Source of the DNA: Sediminivirga luteola
GTDB lineage: Bacteria; Actinomycetota; Actinomycetes; Actinomycetales; Brevibacteriaceae
Direction of reading: 5' to 3'
Length of the DNA: 64,000 nucleotides
Assembly: GCF_014639315.1 (NCBI RefSeq)
Contig: NZ_BMFY01000001.1
Location: 124,001-188,000 of the forward strand
Shown here in pieces: positions 16,740-25,574 of this stretch. The notes under the pieces were generated by a model. That model saw nothing but the letters and a program-made list of their open reading frames with translations. It did no database searches and was not told the DNA's origin. Made by a program: the position numbers and the translations under genes. Within the stretch, counting starts at the first letter, position 1. Every line of letters starts with the position of its first letter.

Positions 16740-16934
16740 CGCCTTGATCCCCGGGTTCGCTCCCGGGAAGGACCTGGGGTTCGTCCCCATGAAAGGAGCA
16801 GTGGCCCTCGTGGCCTGCATCATCTCCCGCTGATTCCTCCCGCCCTCACAGCACGGGCGGGCCGGACGCACCGCGATGAGCGCCGGGCGTCCCGGTTCGT
16901 CGTGCGCACGGAACGAATCAGTAGGAGATGCCTC

Positions 16935-17414
16935 ATGGATGCACTCACGAACGCCACGCTCGCCAAGTCCTTCGTCAACGCCTCCCGCCGCGATGTCACG
17001 CGGATGACGCTGCCCTTCGACCTGGACACCCTCGACTGGGATCGGCTGGAGTACCTCGGCTGGACCGACCCCAAGACGCCGCAGCGCGCCTATGCGGTCG
17101 TCCCGGTGGACGGGACCCCGGGCGGGATCCTGCTGCGGGCAGTCCCCTCCACCAGGAACCAGGCCATGTGCAATTGGTGCGAGGACATCACGGACGTCGC
17201 CGATGTCCGTATGTTCTCCGCCCGCCGTGCCGGTGCCAGCGGACGGCAGGGCAACTCGGTCGCCACGCTGCTGCACGCCGATTTCCGCTGCCCCGCACTG
17301 GTCAGGCGGCTCCCCACCGCAGTGGAGGGAGGGGATCCGGAGGCGTTCATCGGCCGCCGGGTGGAGAACCTGCGGGCCCGAGCGGAGGCCTTTGCCCGCA
17401 AGGTGATGGCCTGA
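16935..17414 (+). CDS. FBP-domain protein (EF-G-binding/FusB-like zinc-finger type)
   Basis: 159 residues from ATG 16935, with TAGGAG 7 bases upstream. It resembles the FBP_C family of treble-clef proteins related to the C-terminal domain of FusB, which binds elongation factor G and helps ribosomes recover from fusidic acid. Visible features are 'CNWCEDITDVADVRMFSARR' and a later Cys in 'FRCPALVRRL', a plausible zinc site. Actinobacterial members are chromosomal and not proven resistance genes, so a role in translation recycling is inference. It lies downstream of tRNA-Lys as its own unit. Confidence 0.8.
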   Translation: MDALTNATLAKSFVNASRRDVTRMTLPFDLDTLDWDRLEYLGWTDPKTPQRAYAVVPVDGTPGGILLRAVPSTRNQAMCNWCEDITDVADVRMFSARRAGASGRQGNSVATLLHADFRCPALVRRLPTAVEGGDPEAFIGRRVENLRARAEAFARKVMA

Positions 17415-17459
17415 CGTCCTGCGCCGGGTGTCGCGGCGGCGGGGTGGGTGCGGGCGTCC

Positions 17460-17465
17460 TAGGAT
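17460..17465 (+). promoter_or_regulatory. -10 hexamer of leaderless aminotransferase gene
   Basis: TAGGAT ends 6 bases before ATG 17472, leaving no room for a ribosome site after the predicted start. Confidence 0.45.
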
Positions 17466-17471
17466 GAGCCC

Positions 17472-18680
17472 ATGTACTCCGCACCGCTGCCGCTGGCCGG
17501 CCGGACATCGGACCTGAGCGGCTCGATCATCGACTCCTGCGCTTCCCTGCTGGCCCGCCAGCAGCACGACATCGTGCGGTTCGCGGTGGGTGCGCCCAGT
17601 GACGATCTGCTGCCGGTGGACATGCTCGACGAGTGTTACGCCCGGCCCTCTGCCGGGAAGTACGGTTACGGCGCCACGGAGGGCGAGGCGGCGCTCGTCG
17701 AGCAGATCCTGGCGCTGTCGGAATCGGCGGGCACGCCGACCTCCGCCGACCGGATCCTGGTGACCACCGGTGGCATGCAGGGCCTGGACCTGGCGTTCCG
17801 GTTGTTCGTCGATCCCGGCGACCTCGTGATCGTCGAGGGCCCCACCTACACCAACGGCAGCGTCACGGCGCGCGGCTACGGGGCCCGCCTGATGCAGGTG
17901 CCGGTGGACGAGGACGGCATGGTGGTGGATGCGCTACCGGACCTGGTCGCGTCAGCCGGCCAGCCGCCGAAGGTGATCTACACCGTCCCGACGTTCCAGA
18001 ACCCCTCCGGCGTGACCCTCACCCTGGAGCGCCGGCGACGGCTCCTGGAACTCGCCGAGCAATGGGGCGCCATGATCGTCGACGACGATCCGTACGGCAT
18101 GCTGCGCTTCACCGGAGAGGAGGTGCCGGGTTTCCTGTCGATCGCGCCGGGACATCCGCTGGTGTTCTCGGTGCGGACGTTCTCCAAGATCATCGCGCCG
18201 GGCCTGCGGATCGGATGGGTGGACGCCGATGCGAGGCTGCAGCCGCTGCTGATCAGCGCACGTCAGGCGATGGACACCTGCACCAGCATGCCGACGCAGC
18301 GGTTGGTGACGCAGTTCGTCGCCAGCGGCCAGCTGGCCGCGCATCTGAGCCGTACCACGGGCCTGTTCCGGGAGCGGAAGGACGCGATGCGCGCGGCGCT
18401 GGAACGCACGTTCGGTGCCGATGCGCGGGTCACGGACCCCGAGGGAGGGTTCTTCCTCTGGCTGACCTTCACCGGCCGGTACGCTCACGCTGATACGGAG
18501 GCGATGTTCGAGCCGGCGATCCGCGAAGGCGTCGCGTTCATCCCGGGCCCGGCGTTCTCCATCGACGGTTCGTTCCGGCAGTCCCTGCGGCTCTCCTATG
18601 CCACCTCGGGGCCGGAGCGGATCGAGGAGGGCGTTCGGCGGCTGCAGCGTGCCGTGGACCTGGTGGCCGCGCCAGTGTGA
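17472..18680 (+). CDS. PLP-dependent aminotransferase (class I/II, LysN/MocR-like without DNA-binding domain)
   Basis: 402 residues of fold-type I aminotransferase. 'TTGGMQGLDLAFRLFVDPGD' is the cofactor-phosphate region, 'VPTFQNPSGVTL' is the conserved NPxG segment, 'VDDDPYGMLRF' holds the Asp that binds the pyridine N, and 'SFSKIIAP'-like 'TFSKIIAPGLRIGW' (about residue 238) holds the PLP lysine. The closest group is the 2-aminoadipate/MocR-type branch, but no GntR domain is attached. Amino-acid substrate unknown. Probably leaderless, from a TAGGAT hexamer. Confidence 0.88.
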   Translation: MYSAPLPLAGRTSDLSGSIIDSCASLLARQQHDIVRFAVGAPSDDLLPVDMLDECYARPSAGKYGYGATEGEAALVEQILALSESAGTPTSADRILVTTGGMQGLDLAFRLFVDPGDLVIVEGPTYTNGSVTARGYGARLMQVPVDEDGMVVDALPDLVASAGQPPKVIYTVPTFQNPSGVTLTLERRRRLLELAEQWGAMIVDDDPYGMLRFTGEEVPGFLSIAPGHPLVFSVRTFSKIIAPGLRIGWVDADARLQPLLISARQAMDTCTSMPTQRLVTQFVASGQLAAHLSRTTGLFRERKDAMRAALERTFGADARVTDPEGGFFLWLTFTGRYAHADTEAMFEPAIREGVAFIPGPAFSIDGSFRQSLRLSYATSGPERIEEGVRRLQRAVDLVAAPV

Positions 18681-18744
18681 GTCCCGGCGGGCTCCGGGCG
18701 GTTACGACCTGGCTGTCGCGGGGTGGGCGAGTAGCGTGCCGGAC

Positions 18745-18807
18745 ATGGCCATCGCATTCGAGGGCATCGGCATCGCCGACCTCGGAGACGTCGCCGCGAC
18801 CGCATGA
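18745..18807 (+). CDS. Possible 20-residue leaderless small protein
   Basis: ATG 18745 opens a 20-codon frame ending in TGA at 18807. Its product is hydrophobic with two acidic patches ('MAIAFEGIGIADLG' then 'DVAATA'). A TAGCGT hexamer ends 7 bases before the ATG, the spacing of the leaderless genes in this window. There is no homology I recognise and no partner enzyme nearby. It could be chance in the 278-base gap before tRNA-His, which otherwise holds only that tRNA's promoter. Confidence 0.2.
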   Translation: MAIAFEGIGIADLGDVAATA

Positions 18808-18903
18808 TGGCGTGGCGCCCGCGCATGGCGGTACCGTTCGTGTGCATTGCCGGTCCGGTGCCGGACGTGGCCGGCGGACCCTGGGCGCCCCCGGTCCGCG
18901 GGT

Positions 18904-18933
18904 TTGGCGAACTGCGCTCGGGCGGGGTAGGAT
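18904..18933 (+). promoter_or_regulatory. Promoter of tRNA-His
   Basis: TTGGCG and TAGGAT are separated by 18 bases, ending 25 bases before the tRNA. Confidence 0.55.
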
Positions 18934-18958
18934 TGTCGGTGCTGCCTGCGCAGCAGAT

Positions 18959-19032
18959 GGTGGCTATAGCTCAGTTGGTAGAGCACCGCGTTGTGGTCGC
19001 GGGGGCCGCGGGTTCAAGTCCCGTTAGCCACC
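18959..19032 (+). tRNA. tRNA-His (GUG)
   Basis: Closely matches the canonical bacterial histidine tRNA. The extra 5' G (18959) pairs with C73, acceptor arms are GTGGCTA/TAGCCAC, the anticodon loop TTGTGGT gives GUG, and the T-arm is 'GCGGGTTCAAGTCCCGT'. CCA is not encoded (CCG follows). It stands at the left edge of a lower-GC catabolic region. Confidence 0.95.
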
Positions 19033-19038
19033 CCGATG

Positions 19039-19076
19039 AAACAGTCCAGGTCGAACGACCTGGACTGTTTCCGTTT
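19039..19076 (+). terminator. Terminator after tRNA-His
   Basis: Perfect inverted repeat with 15-base arms (AAACAGTCCAGGTCG and its complement, AA between), then CCGTTT. Confidence 0.8.
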
Positions 19077-19181
19077 ACCGGTTCCCCGCATTCCCGCCCT
19101 GCACGCCTCATAGGCCTCGTCCCGGCGTGTAATGAGCGATACTTTCAAGAAGGTGTCTGCGAAAGGGAAGGGGCGCGGATC

Positions 19182-20414
19182 ATGGTGGCGGACCAGGCCG
19201 CGCACTTCCTCGAAGCCGGACTCAACGAACGGACGCGAATTCAGTCCACTTTGGACTACCTCGCGGAGAAGCTGGCTGGTTCGGTATACGTCGAGGACAC
19301 ACAGGGGCGCTTGCTCTATACGAGTGCGGAGGCGCCTCCTGACAGCTGGCGCGCGGACTTCACCCCTTTCGCCGCGACCGAGCATCCGCGCCGGGAGAAA
19401 CTGCTGGCCGAATGGAAATCTTCGGTCGGCCTCTACCGGGCGCGCACCGTGGACCTGAGCCTCAAGGAGTACCGTGTCCTCCTCGCGCTGACGTACCAGG
19501 GCGATCTCTTCGCTTTCGTTCACATCGTGTCGTCTATGCCGGAGTTGGTGCCCCTTGCCACTGACCCGCACTCGGTGAAAATCATCGGCGACAAGCTCTA
19601 CATCGTCATCATGGGTACGATGAATGCGCTACGCCGGAAGTACCTGACTCCCGACGATCCTGCGGAGAAGGTGCGCGCCTGGCCCGAGCATTCCGACGAT
19701 GCCGAGGCACACTATCAAGCCGCGGTGGTCCACTTCGGGCAGATCAGTTCTTCCGATGTTCAGCAGTCGATCATCGATTACGCCAGTATCGCGGCGTACC
19801 ACACACTTGAACTGCTGGGGCATCTTCGTGACTCCTGGTCTCATGACCATTGGCAAGAACCGCATATCCTGCCGAACGACGGCAATGTTCTGCGGTGCGC
19901 CATCGTCTTCGAACACGTCGGAGCCGGTGCTCCACCAGGCTGGATCGAGAGCCGGTTCCGCAGGGCGCTGGAGGCCGAAAGCTGGCGGGCCACCGTCGGA
20001 ATCAGCCCACCGTTCACGCATGCCGAGGAAGCGCAGGAGAAGGTCCAGCAGGCAGATGAGATCCGGGGGCTGGCATGGAAGCAGCAGATCGAGGGCCGCG
20101 TCTACACTCAACGGGACATCGGCGTTGAAGCCTTTCTTTTCCCGCTGACTCGTTCGGCGGAACTGCGGAAGTATGCCGCTGGCCTGGTCAACACGCTCCG
20201 CCGGAAAGACCACACGCTGTTGGAGACACTTCAGGTCTACATCGCGCTGGACTGCAACGCCACCCGTACCGCTGACCACTTTCAGGTCGACCGCCGGACC
20301 GTCACCTATCGCCTGGGCAGGATCTCAGAAACGCTTGGAGTCGATCTCGCCGCCTTCGAGACCAAGGTGCTCCTGTACCTGGCACTCAAAGCAACGGAGT
20401 CGATGCGTCCCTGA
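19182..20414 (+). CDS. PucR-family transcriptional regulator
   Basis: 410 residues from ATG 19182, with AAGGGG about 8 bases upstream. The C-terminus has the PucR-type helix-turn-helix 'LDCNATRTADHFQVDRRTVTYRLGRI'. The middle part is a GGDEF-like/CdaR sensor region, and the N-terminus has no recognised family. PucR-type proteins usually activate catabolic operons in response to their substrate. This gene stands just upstream of, and on the same strand as, the racemase-OPT-DUF917 operon, separated by a 181-base gap containing a palindrome, so it is very likely that operon's regulator. The DNA here is less GC-rich than in the tRNA segment. Confidence 0.85.
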   Translation: MVADQAAHFLEAGLNERTRIQSTLDYLAEKLAGSVYVEDTQGRLLYTSAEAPPDSWRADFTPFAATEHPRREKLLAEWKSSVGLYRARTVDLSLKEYRVLLALTYQGDLFAFVHIVSSMPELVPLATDPHSVKIIGDKLYIVIMGTMNALRRKYLTPDDPAEKVRAWPEHSDDAEAHYQAAVVHFGQISSSDVQQSIIDYASIAAYHTLELLGHLRDSWSHDHWQEPHILPNDGNVLRCAIVFEHVGAGAPPGWIESRFRRALEAESWRATVGISPPFTHAEEAQEKVQQADEIRGLAWKQQIEGRVYTQRDIGVEAFLFPLTRSAELRKYAAGLVNTLRRKDHTLLETLQVYIALDCNATRTADHFQVDRRTVTYRLGRISETLGVDLAAFETKVLLYLALKATESMRP

Positions 20415-20469
20415 AACGCGCACGAAACATGATTTCTCACCTGGGAATCGTCGAGCGGAAAATCCTGCA

Positions 20470-20487
20470 TGTTCCGTGCATGGAACA
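20470..20487. promoter_or_regulatory. Palindrome upstream of the OPT operon, putative PucR site
   Basis: TGTTCCGTGCATGGAACA has perfect 6-base arms with a nearly symmetric centre. It lies between pucR and the operon, 126 bases before the first start. TTGACG at 20509 is a possible -35, but no convincing -10 follows. Confidence 0.45.
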
Positions 20488-20595
20488 CACGATCTGTTCT
20501 GGATAGCGTTGACGTACTAACGCCGGAATGTTGTCTGCAGCACACTCCTGTGCCGCGACTTGAATCATTCCTCCCGGAACGAAGAGGTCTTATCG

Positions 20596-21237
20596 ATGCT
20601 GGGCATCATCCGTGTCCTCACCACAGAGGACGAGTCTGTGCTCCAGGAGCACGGCCGTCTTATGAAGGACGAGTCCTCCGTGGACTCACTGACCAGATGT
20701 ATTCCGGACCAGCCGTTCGGGATCTACGATGCGGTCACGGAAGCCCAGGCCGTACCGAAGATCGTCGAACTGGCCCGCACCCTCGAAGCTGACGAGCGCA
20801 TCGACGCGATTTCCATCAACTGCGCAGCGGACCCTGCTCTGGAGGAGACGCGTCAAGCAGTGTCTCTGCCTGTGATCGGCGCCGGCGTCAGCGGCGCCTA
20901 TGCGGCACGGATGATTTCGAGTTCCGTCGCAGTCCTGGGCATCACTGAAACCGTCCCGGATCAGATGAGAATCGCCCTGGGTCCGGCGCTCCACTCCGTG
21001 CGTTTTCACCCGCTTTACCGTAAAGCGACCGATCTGCATGCGGACGGAGCCCGGAAAGCATTGCTGGAATGTGCGCAAGAAGCGGAGGGAGAGGGCGCCA
21101 CCGCAATACTCTTTGCCTGCACCGGGTTTTCTACGATTCATTTGAAATCGTATTTCGACTCTCACCTGACGATCCCCTCGATTGATCTCGTCCGGGCTCA
21201 GGCCATCGCTTACACACTCCTAGCCGTAGAGGGATAG
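20596..21237 (+). CDS. Aspartate/glutamate/hydantoin racemase family protein
   Basis: 213 residues from ATG 20596 (GAAGAGG 8 bases upstream). Both cysteines of the cofactor-independent two-base racemase mechanism are visible: 'SINCAADP' (about 75) and 'LFACTGFST' (about 175). The closest fit is the hydantoin racemase/AroM-like branch rather than MurI. It opens the operon with the OPT transporter, 2 bases upstream of that gene. It may epimerise an amino acid or hydantoin-like intermediate so that downstream enzymes can use either enantiomer (inference). Confidence 0.8.
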   Translation: MLGIIRVLTTEDESVLQEHGRLMKDESSVDSLTRCIPDQPFGIYDAVTEAQAVPKIVELARTLEADERIDAISINCAADPALEETRQAVSLPVIGAGVSGAYAARMISSSVAVLGITETVPDQMRIALGPALHSVRFHPLYRKATDLHADGARKALLECAQEAEGEGATAILFACTGFSTIHLKSYFDSHLTIPSIDLVRAQAIAYTLLAVEG

Positions 21238-21239
21238 CC

Positions 21240-22898
21240 ATGTCGCAGGAGACAACACAGACAAGCACGACCACGGTTCCGCAGAAGTCGTTCAACTTCA
21301 CGTTCGTCGTCGTCTCGGCCGGCGTGGCGGTCCTGGGATCGATCATCGGGATCCAGCTCATCACCTCGTTGGGCATCACGCCGAACACATCGATCATCGG
21401 TGTACTGATCGCGATCATCATCGCGCGAATCCCGATTCGCTGGTTCCTGCAGTTCCGGAACATCCATAACCAGAACCTGATCCAGACCACGATCTCTGCG
21501 GCGACGTTCGGTGCTGCCAATAGCCTGATGATTCCCATCGGCATTCCCTATGTCCTGGGAATGCCCGAGCTGGTGTGGCCGATGCTCTTCGGTGCCGGCT
21601 TTGCCCTGGCGGTCGACGTCTTCGTGCTTTACAAGCTCTTCGACTCCAAGCTGTTCGGATCGAACGAAGCGTGGCCCGTCGGTGTCGCCTCCGCCGAAGC
21701 GCTGCGAGCTGGGGACCAGGGCGGTAAGAAGGCGAAGTTGCTCGGCTTGGGCATCCTCGGAGGGGCGGCAGGGGCACACTTCGGGGTCTCGATGTCCGCA
21801 TTCGGGGTCGCCTTCATCGGCAATATCTGGGCGCTCGGCTTCTTCGGGGTGGGCCTCCTGTCGCGGGCATACTCCGACCCTCTGTTCGGCGTCGACCTCG
21901 ACGCCCTCTACGTGCCGCACGGCATGATGGTCGGTGCCGGTGTGGTCGCCCTCGGTCAGTTCGTCTTCATTCTGATCAAGTCCCGGCGCAAGGCAAAGGT
22001 CGAAAAAGCCGCGGAGCCATCACCGCAGGCTTCCCCCGCCGAAGTAAATCCCGGACCGTCGGCTGAAGTGGACCATCAGTACACCCGGAATGACCGGGAC
22101 ATCCGCAACGCCTTCATGGTGGGCGGAGGGCTCTACCTTTCGGGCTCCCTGATGATGGCTCTGATCGGCGGTCTCATCACGGACCTTTCTATCGGGCAGC
22201 TGCTGCTCTTCATGGCGTTCGCAGCTGCAGCCACTTTTGCCACGGAGATCATCGTTGGCATCGCGGCGATGCATTCGGGGTGGTTTCCTGCTTTCGCGGT
22301 CACTCTCATCATGCTCATCGTCGGAATTCTCCTGGGCTTCCCGCCGGTCGCCCTGGCGTTGCTCACAGGCTACGTGGCCGCGACCGGGCCGGCGTTCGCC
22401 GACATGGGGTACGACCTGAAGACCGGCAGGCTCATCCGCGAGGGAATGAGCGTCCAGCAGGAACTCTTCGGTCGCCGCCAGCAGCTCAAGGCCGGCATCA
22501 TCGGTTTCACGGTCGCTTTCGTCGTCGTCATGCTCGCCCATGACAGCTACTTCTCCCAGGACCTCTTCGCTCCGGTGAACCACGTCTACGCGGCGACCAT
22601 CGAATCGGGTATCAGCGGCGAGGTCGGCGTACTCCTGCTGCTGTGGGCCATCCCCGGTGCCCTGGTCCAGCTCCTGGGCGGACCGAAGCGCCAGATCGGC
22701 GTCATGTTCGCCACCGGTCTCCTGATCCTCAACCCTCTGGCCGGCTGGGCTGTGATCGCGGGGATCACGCTCCGTTTCATCATCCTGCGCCTGCGTGGCG
22801 AGGAGTCCCAGAACACGATGTACACGGTCGCGGCGGGCTTCATCGCCGGTGACGCGCTCTACAGCTTCTTCAGTTCACTTTGGAAGGCACGTGCATGA
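21240..22898 (+). CDS. OPT-family oligopeptide transporter
   Basis: 552-residue integral membrane protein with about a dozen hydrophobic segments. OPT hallmarks include 'NIHNQNLIQTTISAATFGAANSLMIPIGIPYVLG' (positions about 78-111), 'EAWPVGVASAEALRAG' (about 142) and a long cytoplasmic loop near residues 245-285. OPT proteins import peptides or peptide-like metal chelates with protons. Here the transporter sits among hydrolases and a racemase, so it probably brings in the pathway substrate. Its stop overlaps the next start (ATGA). Confidence 0.88.
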   Translation: MSQETTQTSTTTVPQKSFNFTFVVVSAGVAVLGSIIGIQLITSLGITPNTSIIGVLIAIIIARIPIRWFLQFRNIHNQNLIQTTISAATFGAANSLMIPIGIPYVLGMPELVWPMLFGAGFALAVDVFVLYKLFDSKLFGSNEAWPVGVASAEALRAGDQGGKKAKLLGLGILGGAAGAHFGVSMSAFGVAFIGNIWALGFFGVGLLSRAYSDPLFGVDLDALYVPHGMMVGAGVVALGQFVFILIKSRRKAKVEKAAEPSPQASPAEVNPGPSAEVDHQYTRNDRDIRNAFMVGGGLYLSGSLMMALIGGLITDLSIGQLLLFMAFAAAATFATEIIVGIAAMHSGWFPAFAVTLIMLIVGILLGFPPVALALLTGYVAATGPAFADMGYDLKTGRLIREGMSVQQELFGRRQQLKAGIIGFTVAFVVVMLAHDSYFSQDLFAPVNHVYAATIESGISGEVGVLLLLWAIPGALVQLLGGPKRQIGVMFATGLLILNPLAGWAVIAGITLRFIILRLRGEESQNTMYTVAAGFIAGDALYSFFSSLWKARA

Positions 22899-23971
22899 CA
22901 CAACGGAGACTTACCCACGACGACGGCGTCGCGGCCATCTACGGCGGATGCATCCTCGGCGGCGGAGGCGGTGGCCTCATCGCGGAGGGTGAGGCCAAGG
23001 TGCGGGATTTGTTCGAACGGTCCGAGGGACCGACTTTGATCAGCCTCGACGAACTGGATGACGACCAGACGGTGGCGTGCGTGGCGCTGGTAGGGGCTCC
23101 TTCGGCGCAAGACGCTTTTCTCACCGCTGATCAGATGGTCGAGGCGGTCGAACTGGTCCAGCAGCATGCCGACAGCGGGCTCAGCGCGCTGATGACCAAC
23201 GAGAACGGCGCGGCGACGACGATCAACGGCTGGTTGCAGGCGGCTGCCCTGGGACTTCCGGTGGTGGACAGCCCTGCGAACGGCCGTGCGCATCCGACCG
23301 GGTCGATGGGTGCGCTGAGTCTTCATGCACGGACTGGATACCGCTCGTTGCAAGGCTTCAGCGGCGGCAGTGGCACCAGACGCTTTGCCGGAACGATCGC
23401 CGGGACGCTCAGCGAGGCGTCCGATGTGGTTCGTCAGGTTTCGGTCTACGCCGGTGGGCTCGTCAGCGTGTGCCGCAACCCGGTCGAGGTGGCGTACATC
23501 CGCCAGCATGCTGCGCTGGGCGGAGTCTCTCAGGCGATTGAGCTGGGCAAAGTCTTCCTCGGCGCCGAGCAGGGTCAGGCGCGGGTCGATGCCGTCGTCG
23601 GGCATCTGGGCGCTGAGCGGCTGGCCGAGGGTCCGGTGAGTGAAGTCCAGATCGTGCAACGCGGCGGTTTCGACGTCGGCCTCGTCCGCGTCGACGGCGT
23701 TGAGCTGACGTTCTGGAACGAGTACATGACCGCCGAGTGCGGGCAGGAACGTATCGGCACCTTCCCGGAGCTTCTCATGACATTGGATGCGCGCACCGGG
23801 GCGCCGGTCGTCACCGCCGAGATCCAGGAACAGCAGCACGTTGTTGTGATCAAAGTTGCCGTGGACCGGCTGCTTTTGGGAAGCACCATGCGTGACGCGT
23901 CGCTGCTCGCCGGAATCGAACCCATCGTGAACAAGAAGATCATCGAACACCAGGAGGCTCTGTGGCGCTGA
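22895..23971 (+). CDS. DUF917 / S-methyl-thiohydantoin desulfurase-like protein
   Basis: 358 residues from ATG 22895, which overlaps the OPT stop. The N-terminal 'GGCILGGGGGGL' glycine run and 'ENGAATTINGWLQAAALGLPVVD' are typical of the DUF917 (COG3535) family, related to hydantoinase subunits and now named after a thiohydantoin desulfurase. No metal-binding histidine cluster is evident. With a hydantoin-racemase-like protein, AroM and DUF1177 in the same operon it suggests catabolism of a cyclic peptide-like ring, but the reaction is unknown. Confidence 0.82.
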   Translation: MTQRRLTHDDGVAAIYGGCILGGGGGGLIAEGEAKVRDLFERSEGPTLISLDELDDDQTVACVALVGAPSAQDAFLTADQMVEAVELVQQHADSGLSALMTNENGAATTINGWLQAAALGLPVVDSPANGRAHPTGSMGALSLHARTGYRSLQGFSGGSGTRRFAGTIAGTLSEASDVVRQVSVYAGGLVSVCRNPVEVAYIRQHAALGGVSQAIELGKVFLGAEQGQARVDAVVGHLGAERLAEGPVSEVQIVQRGGFDVGLVRVDGVELTFWNEYMTAECGQERIGTFPELLMTLDARTGAPVVTAEIQEQQHVVVIKVAVDRLLLGSTMRDASLLAGIEPIVNKKIIEHQEALWR

Positions 23972-24900
23972 AGGAAGTTCTGGAGGTCGTCGACCTGTTC
24001 GACGACGCGAAAGTGAGCGGCGAGCAGGTGGTGCAGTTGCTCGCCGCCTACCCCGGAGTCACGGTCTCGACACAGCGTGTCACTACGGCGAAGGGCGGCA
24101 CGGATTTCGTCCGTATCGATATCCCCGGAGCGGCGGGAAAGAGCACCGGCGGACAGGCCAGGACTCTCGGCGTGATCGGCCGACTCGGCGGCATCGGCGC
24201 GCGGCCGGATCGCATCGGGTTGGTCTCTGACGGCGACGGCGCCGTCGCGGCCGTGGCCACAGCACTCAAGCTGGCGCGGATGCACGAGCGGGGTGACCAG
24301 CTCACCGGTGACGTGCTCATCGCGACCCACATCTGTCCCGACGCCCCTACCCTGCCGCATGAGCCGGTGGAGTTCATGGACTCGCCGGTGGACATCGCCA
24401 CCATGAACGCCCATGAGGTGATCCCGGAGATGGACGCGATCCTCTCCATCGATACCACCAAGGGAAACCGGATAGTGAATCACCGGGGCGTCGCAGTTTC
24501 CGCCCCCGTGCTGGGCGGATACATCCTGCGGTTCTCGGAGGATCTCCTGCGGATACTGGAGACCGTCTCAGGGGTGCCGGCGCAGACCCTTCCCATCACC
24601 ACGCAGGACATCACGCCCTACGGGAACGGGATTCATCACATCAACAGCATCCTGCAGCCCGCCGTCACCGCCCAGGTCCCCGTCGTCGGTGTGGCCATCA
24701 CGGCGCAGAGCGTGGTCCCGGGCAGCGCAACCGGTGCCAGTCACGAGACGGACATCGCGTTGGCCGCACGATTCGCCATCGAGGTCGCCAAGGAATTCGG
24801 CATTGAGCGCGCGGCCTTCATCGACGAGGCGGAGTATGCCTCTCTGGTGGACCTGTACGGCTCGCTGGAACATCTCTACGTCCCGCCGGCCCCGGCATGA
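23962..24900 (+). CDS. DUF1177 family protein
   Basis: 312 residues starting at GTG 23962, overlapping DUF917 by 10 bases. It contains the family pattern 'GGTDFVRIDIPG', 'VSDGDGAVAAVATALKLARM', 'THICPDAPTLPHEPVEFMDSPVDIATMN' and 'SIDTTKGNRIVNHRG'. DUF1177 has no established activity. The acidic and histidine residues in the central motif could bind metal (inference), in keeping with an aminopeptidase-like fold. DUF1177 genes are often near AroM and OPT genes, as here. Confidence 0.82.
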   Translation: MALKEVLEVVDLFDDAKVSGEQVVQLLAAYPGVTVSTQRVTTAKGGTDFVRIDIPGAAGKSTGGQARTLGVIGRLGGIGARPDRIGLVSDGDGAVAAVATALKLARMHERGDQLTGDVLIATHICPDAPTLPHEPVEFMDSPVDIATMNAHEVIPEMDAILSIDTTKGNRIVNHRGVAVSAPVLGGYILRFSEDLLRILETVSGVPAQTLPITTQDITPYGNGIHHINSILQPAVTAQVPVVGVAITAQSVVPGSATGASHETDIALAARFAIEVAKEFGIERAAFIDEAEYASLVDLYGSLEHLYVPPAPA

Positions 24901-25574
24901 GCGCCCTCGGCGTCGTCACGATCGGGCAGGCCCCGAGGGAGGACATCGCCCAGTCCTTCGCGCCTCATTTCGATCGTGCCGGTATAGGGATCGTCCAGGC
25001 CGGGGCGCTCGATGGCCTGAGCGAAGACGCGATCAGGTCTACATTGGCCCCTGCCGAAGGTGAGACCACCTACATCACCAGGCTGCTTTCGGGCACCAGT
25101 GTCGAACTGGCCAAGAGGCACGTCGTCCCGCTGCTGCAGCAGCGGGTCAACGAGCTGGAGTCTCAGTGCGCAGCCGTCGTGGTCGTATGCACGGGTGATT
25201 TCCCGATGCTCACCTCTGGGTTGCCGCTGTTTTTCCCCGACCAGCTCTTGCTTCAGGCAGCGCGTGACCGTCAGCTGGACGGGAGCCTCGGACTGGTCGT
25301 GCCGCTCAGCAGGCAGACGGAAGACATCAGCGCCAAATGGGACGAGCTCGGCGTCACCATCCATACCGCCGTGGCGACGCCTTACGGAGAGGCCGATCTG
25401 GCGGCTGCGGCGGCCGTGCTGGCCGTCCACCGGCCGGAGCTGATCGTGCTGGATTGCATGGGATACACCGCGGCGCATGGACAGACGGTCCAGGAAGCCA
25501 GTGGATGTGAGGTGCTTGTGCCGCAGGAGTTCATTCCGCGGTACGTCGCGCAGAAGCTCGGAGAGGCAGAATGA
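24897..25574 (+). CDS. AroM family protein
   Basis: 225 residues with the AroM family start 'LGVVTIGQAPREDIAQSF', the Cys-containing 'VVVVCTGDFP' (about residue 100) and 'LIVLDCMGYT' near the end, a pair placed like the two catalytic cysteines of Asp/Glu racemases. AroM was named for its position next to aroL in E. coli and has no proven role. Here it is coupled by 4-base overlaps to both neighbours, so it works in this catabolic operon, not in shikimate metabolism. Confidence 0.85.
   Translation: MSALGVVTIGQAPREDIAQSFAPHFDRAGIGIVQAGALDGLSEDAIRSTLAPAEGETTYITRLLSGTSVELAKRHVVPLLQQRVNELESQCAAVVVVCTGDFPMLTSGLPLFFPDQLLLQAARDRQLDGSLGLVVPLSRQTEDISAKWDELGVTIHTAVATPYGEADLAAAAAVLAVHRPELIVLDCMGYTAAHGQTVQEASGCEVLVPQEFIPRYVAQKLGEAE

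Noticed and set aside
16741-16800. Sequence with tRNA T-arm-like CCCGGGTTCGCTCCCGGG after tRNA-Lys
   Set aside because: No anticodon arm or acceptor pairing around it; taken as GC-rich hairpins, not a tRNA remnant.
18745-18807. RiPP precursor peptide
   Set aside because: No modifying enzyme, protease or transporter of RiPP type within reach, and no Cys/Ser/Thr-rich core; kept only as a possible small protein.
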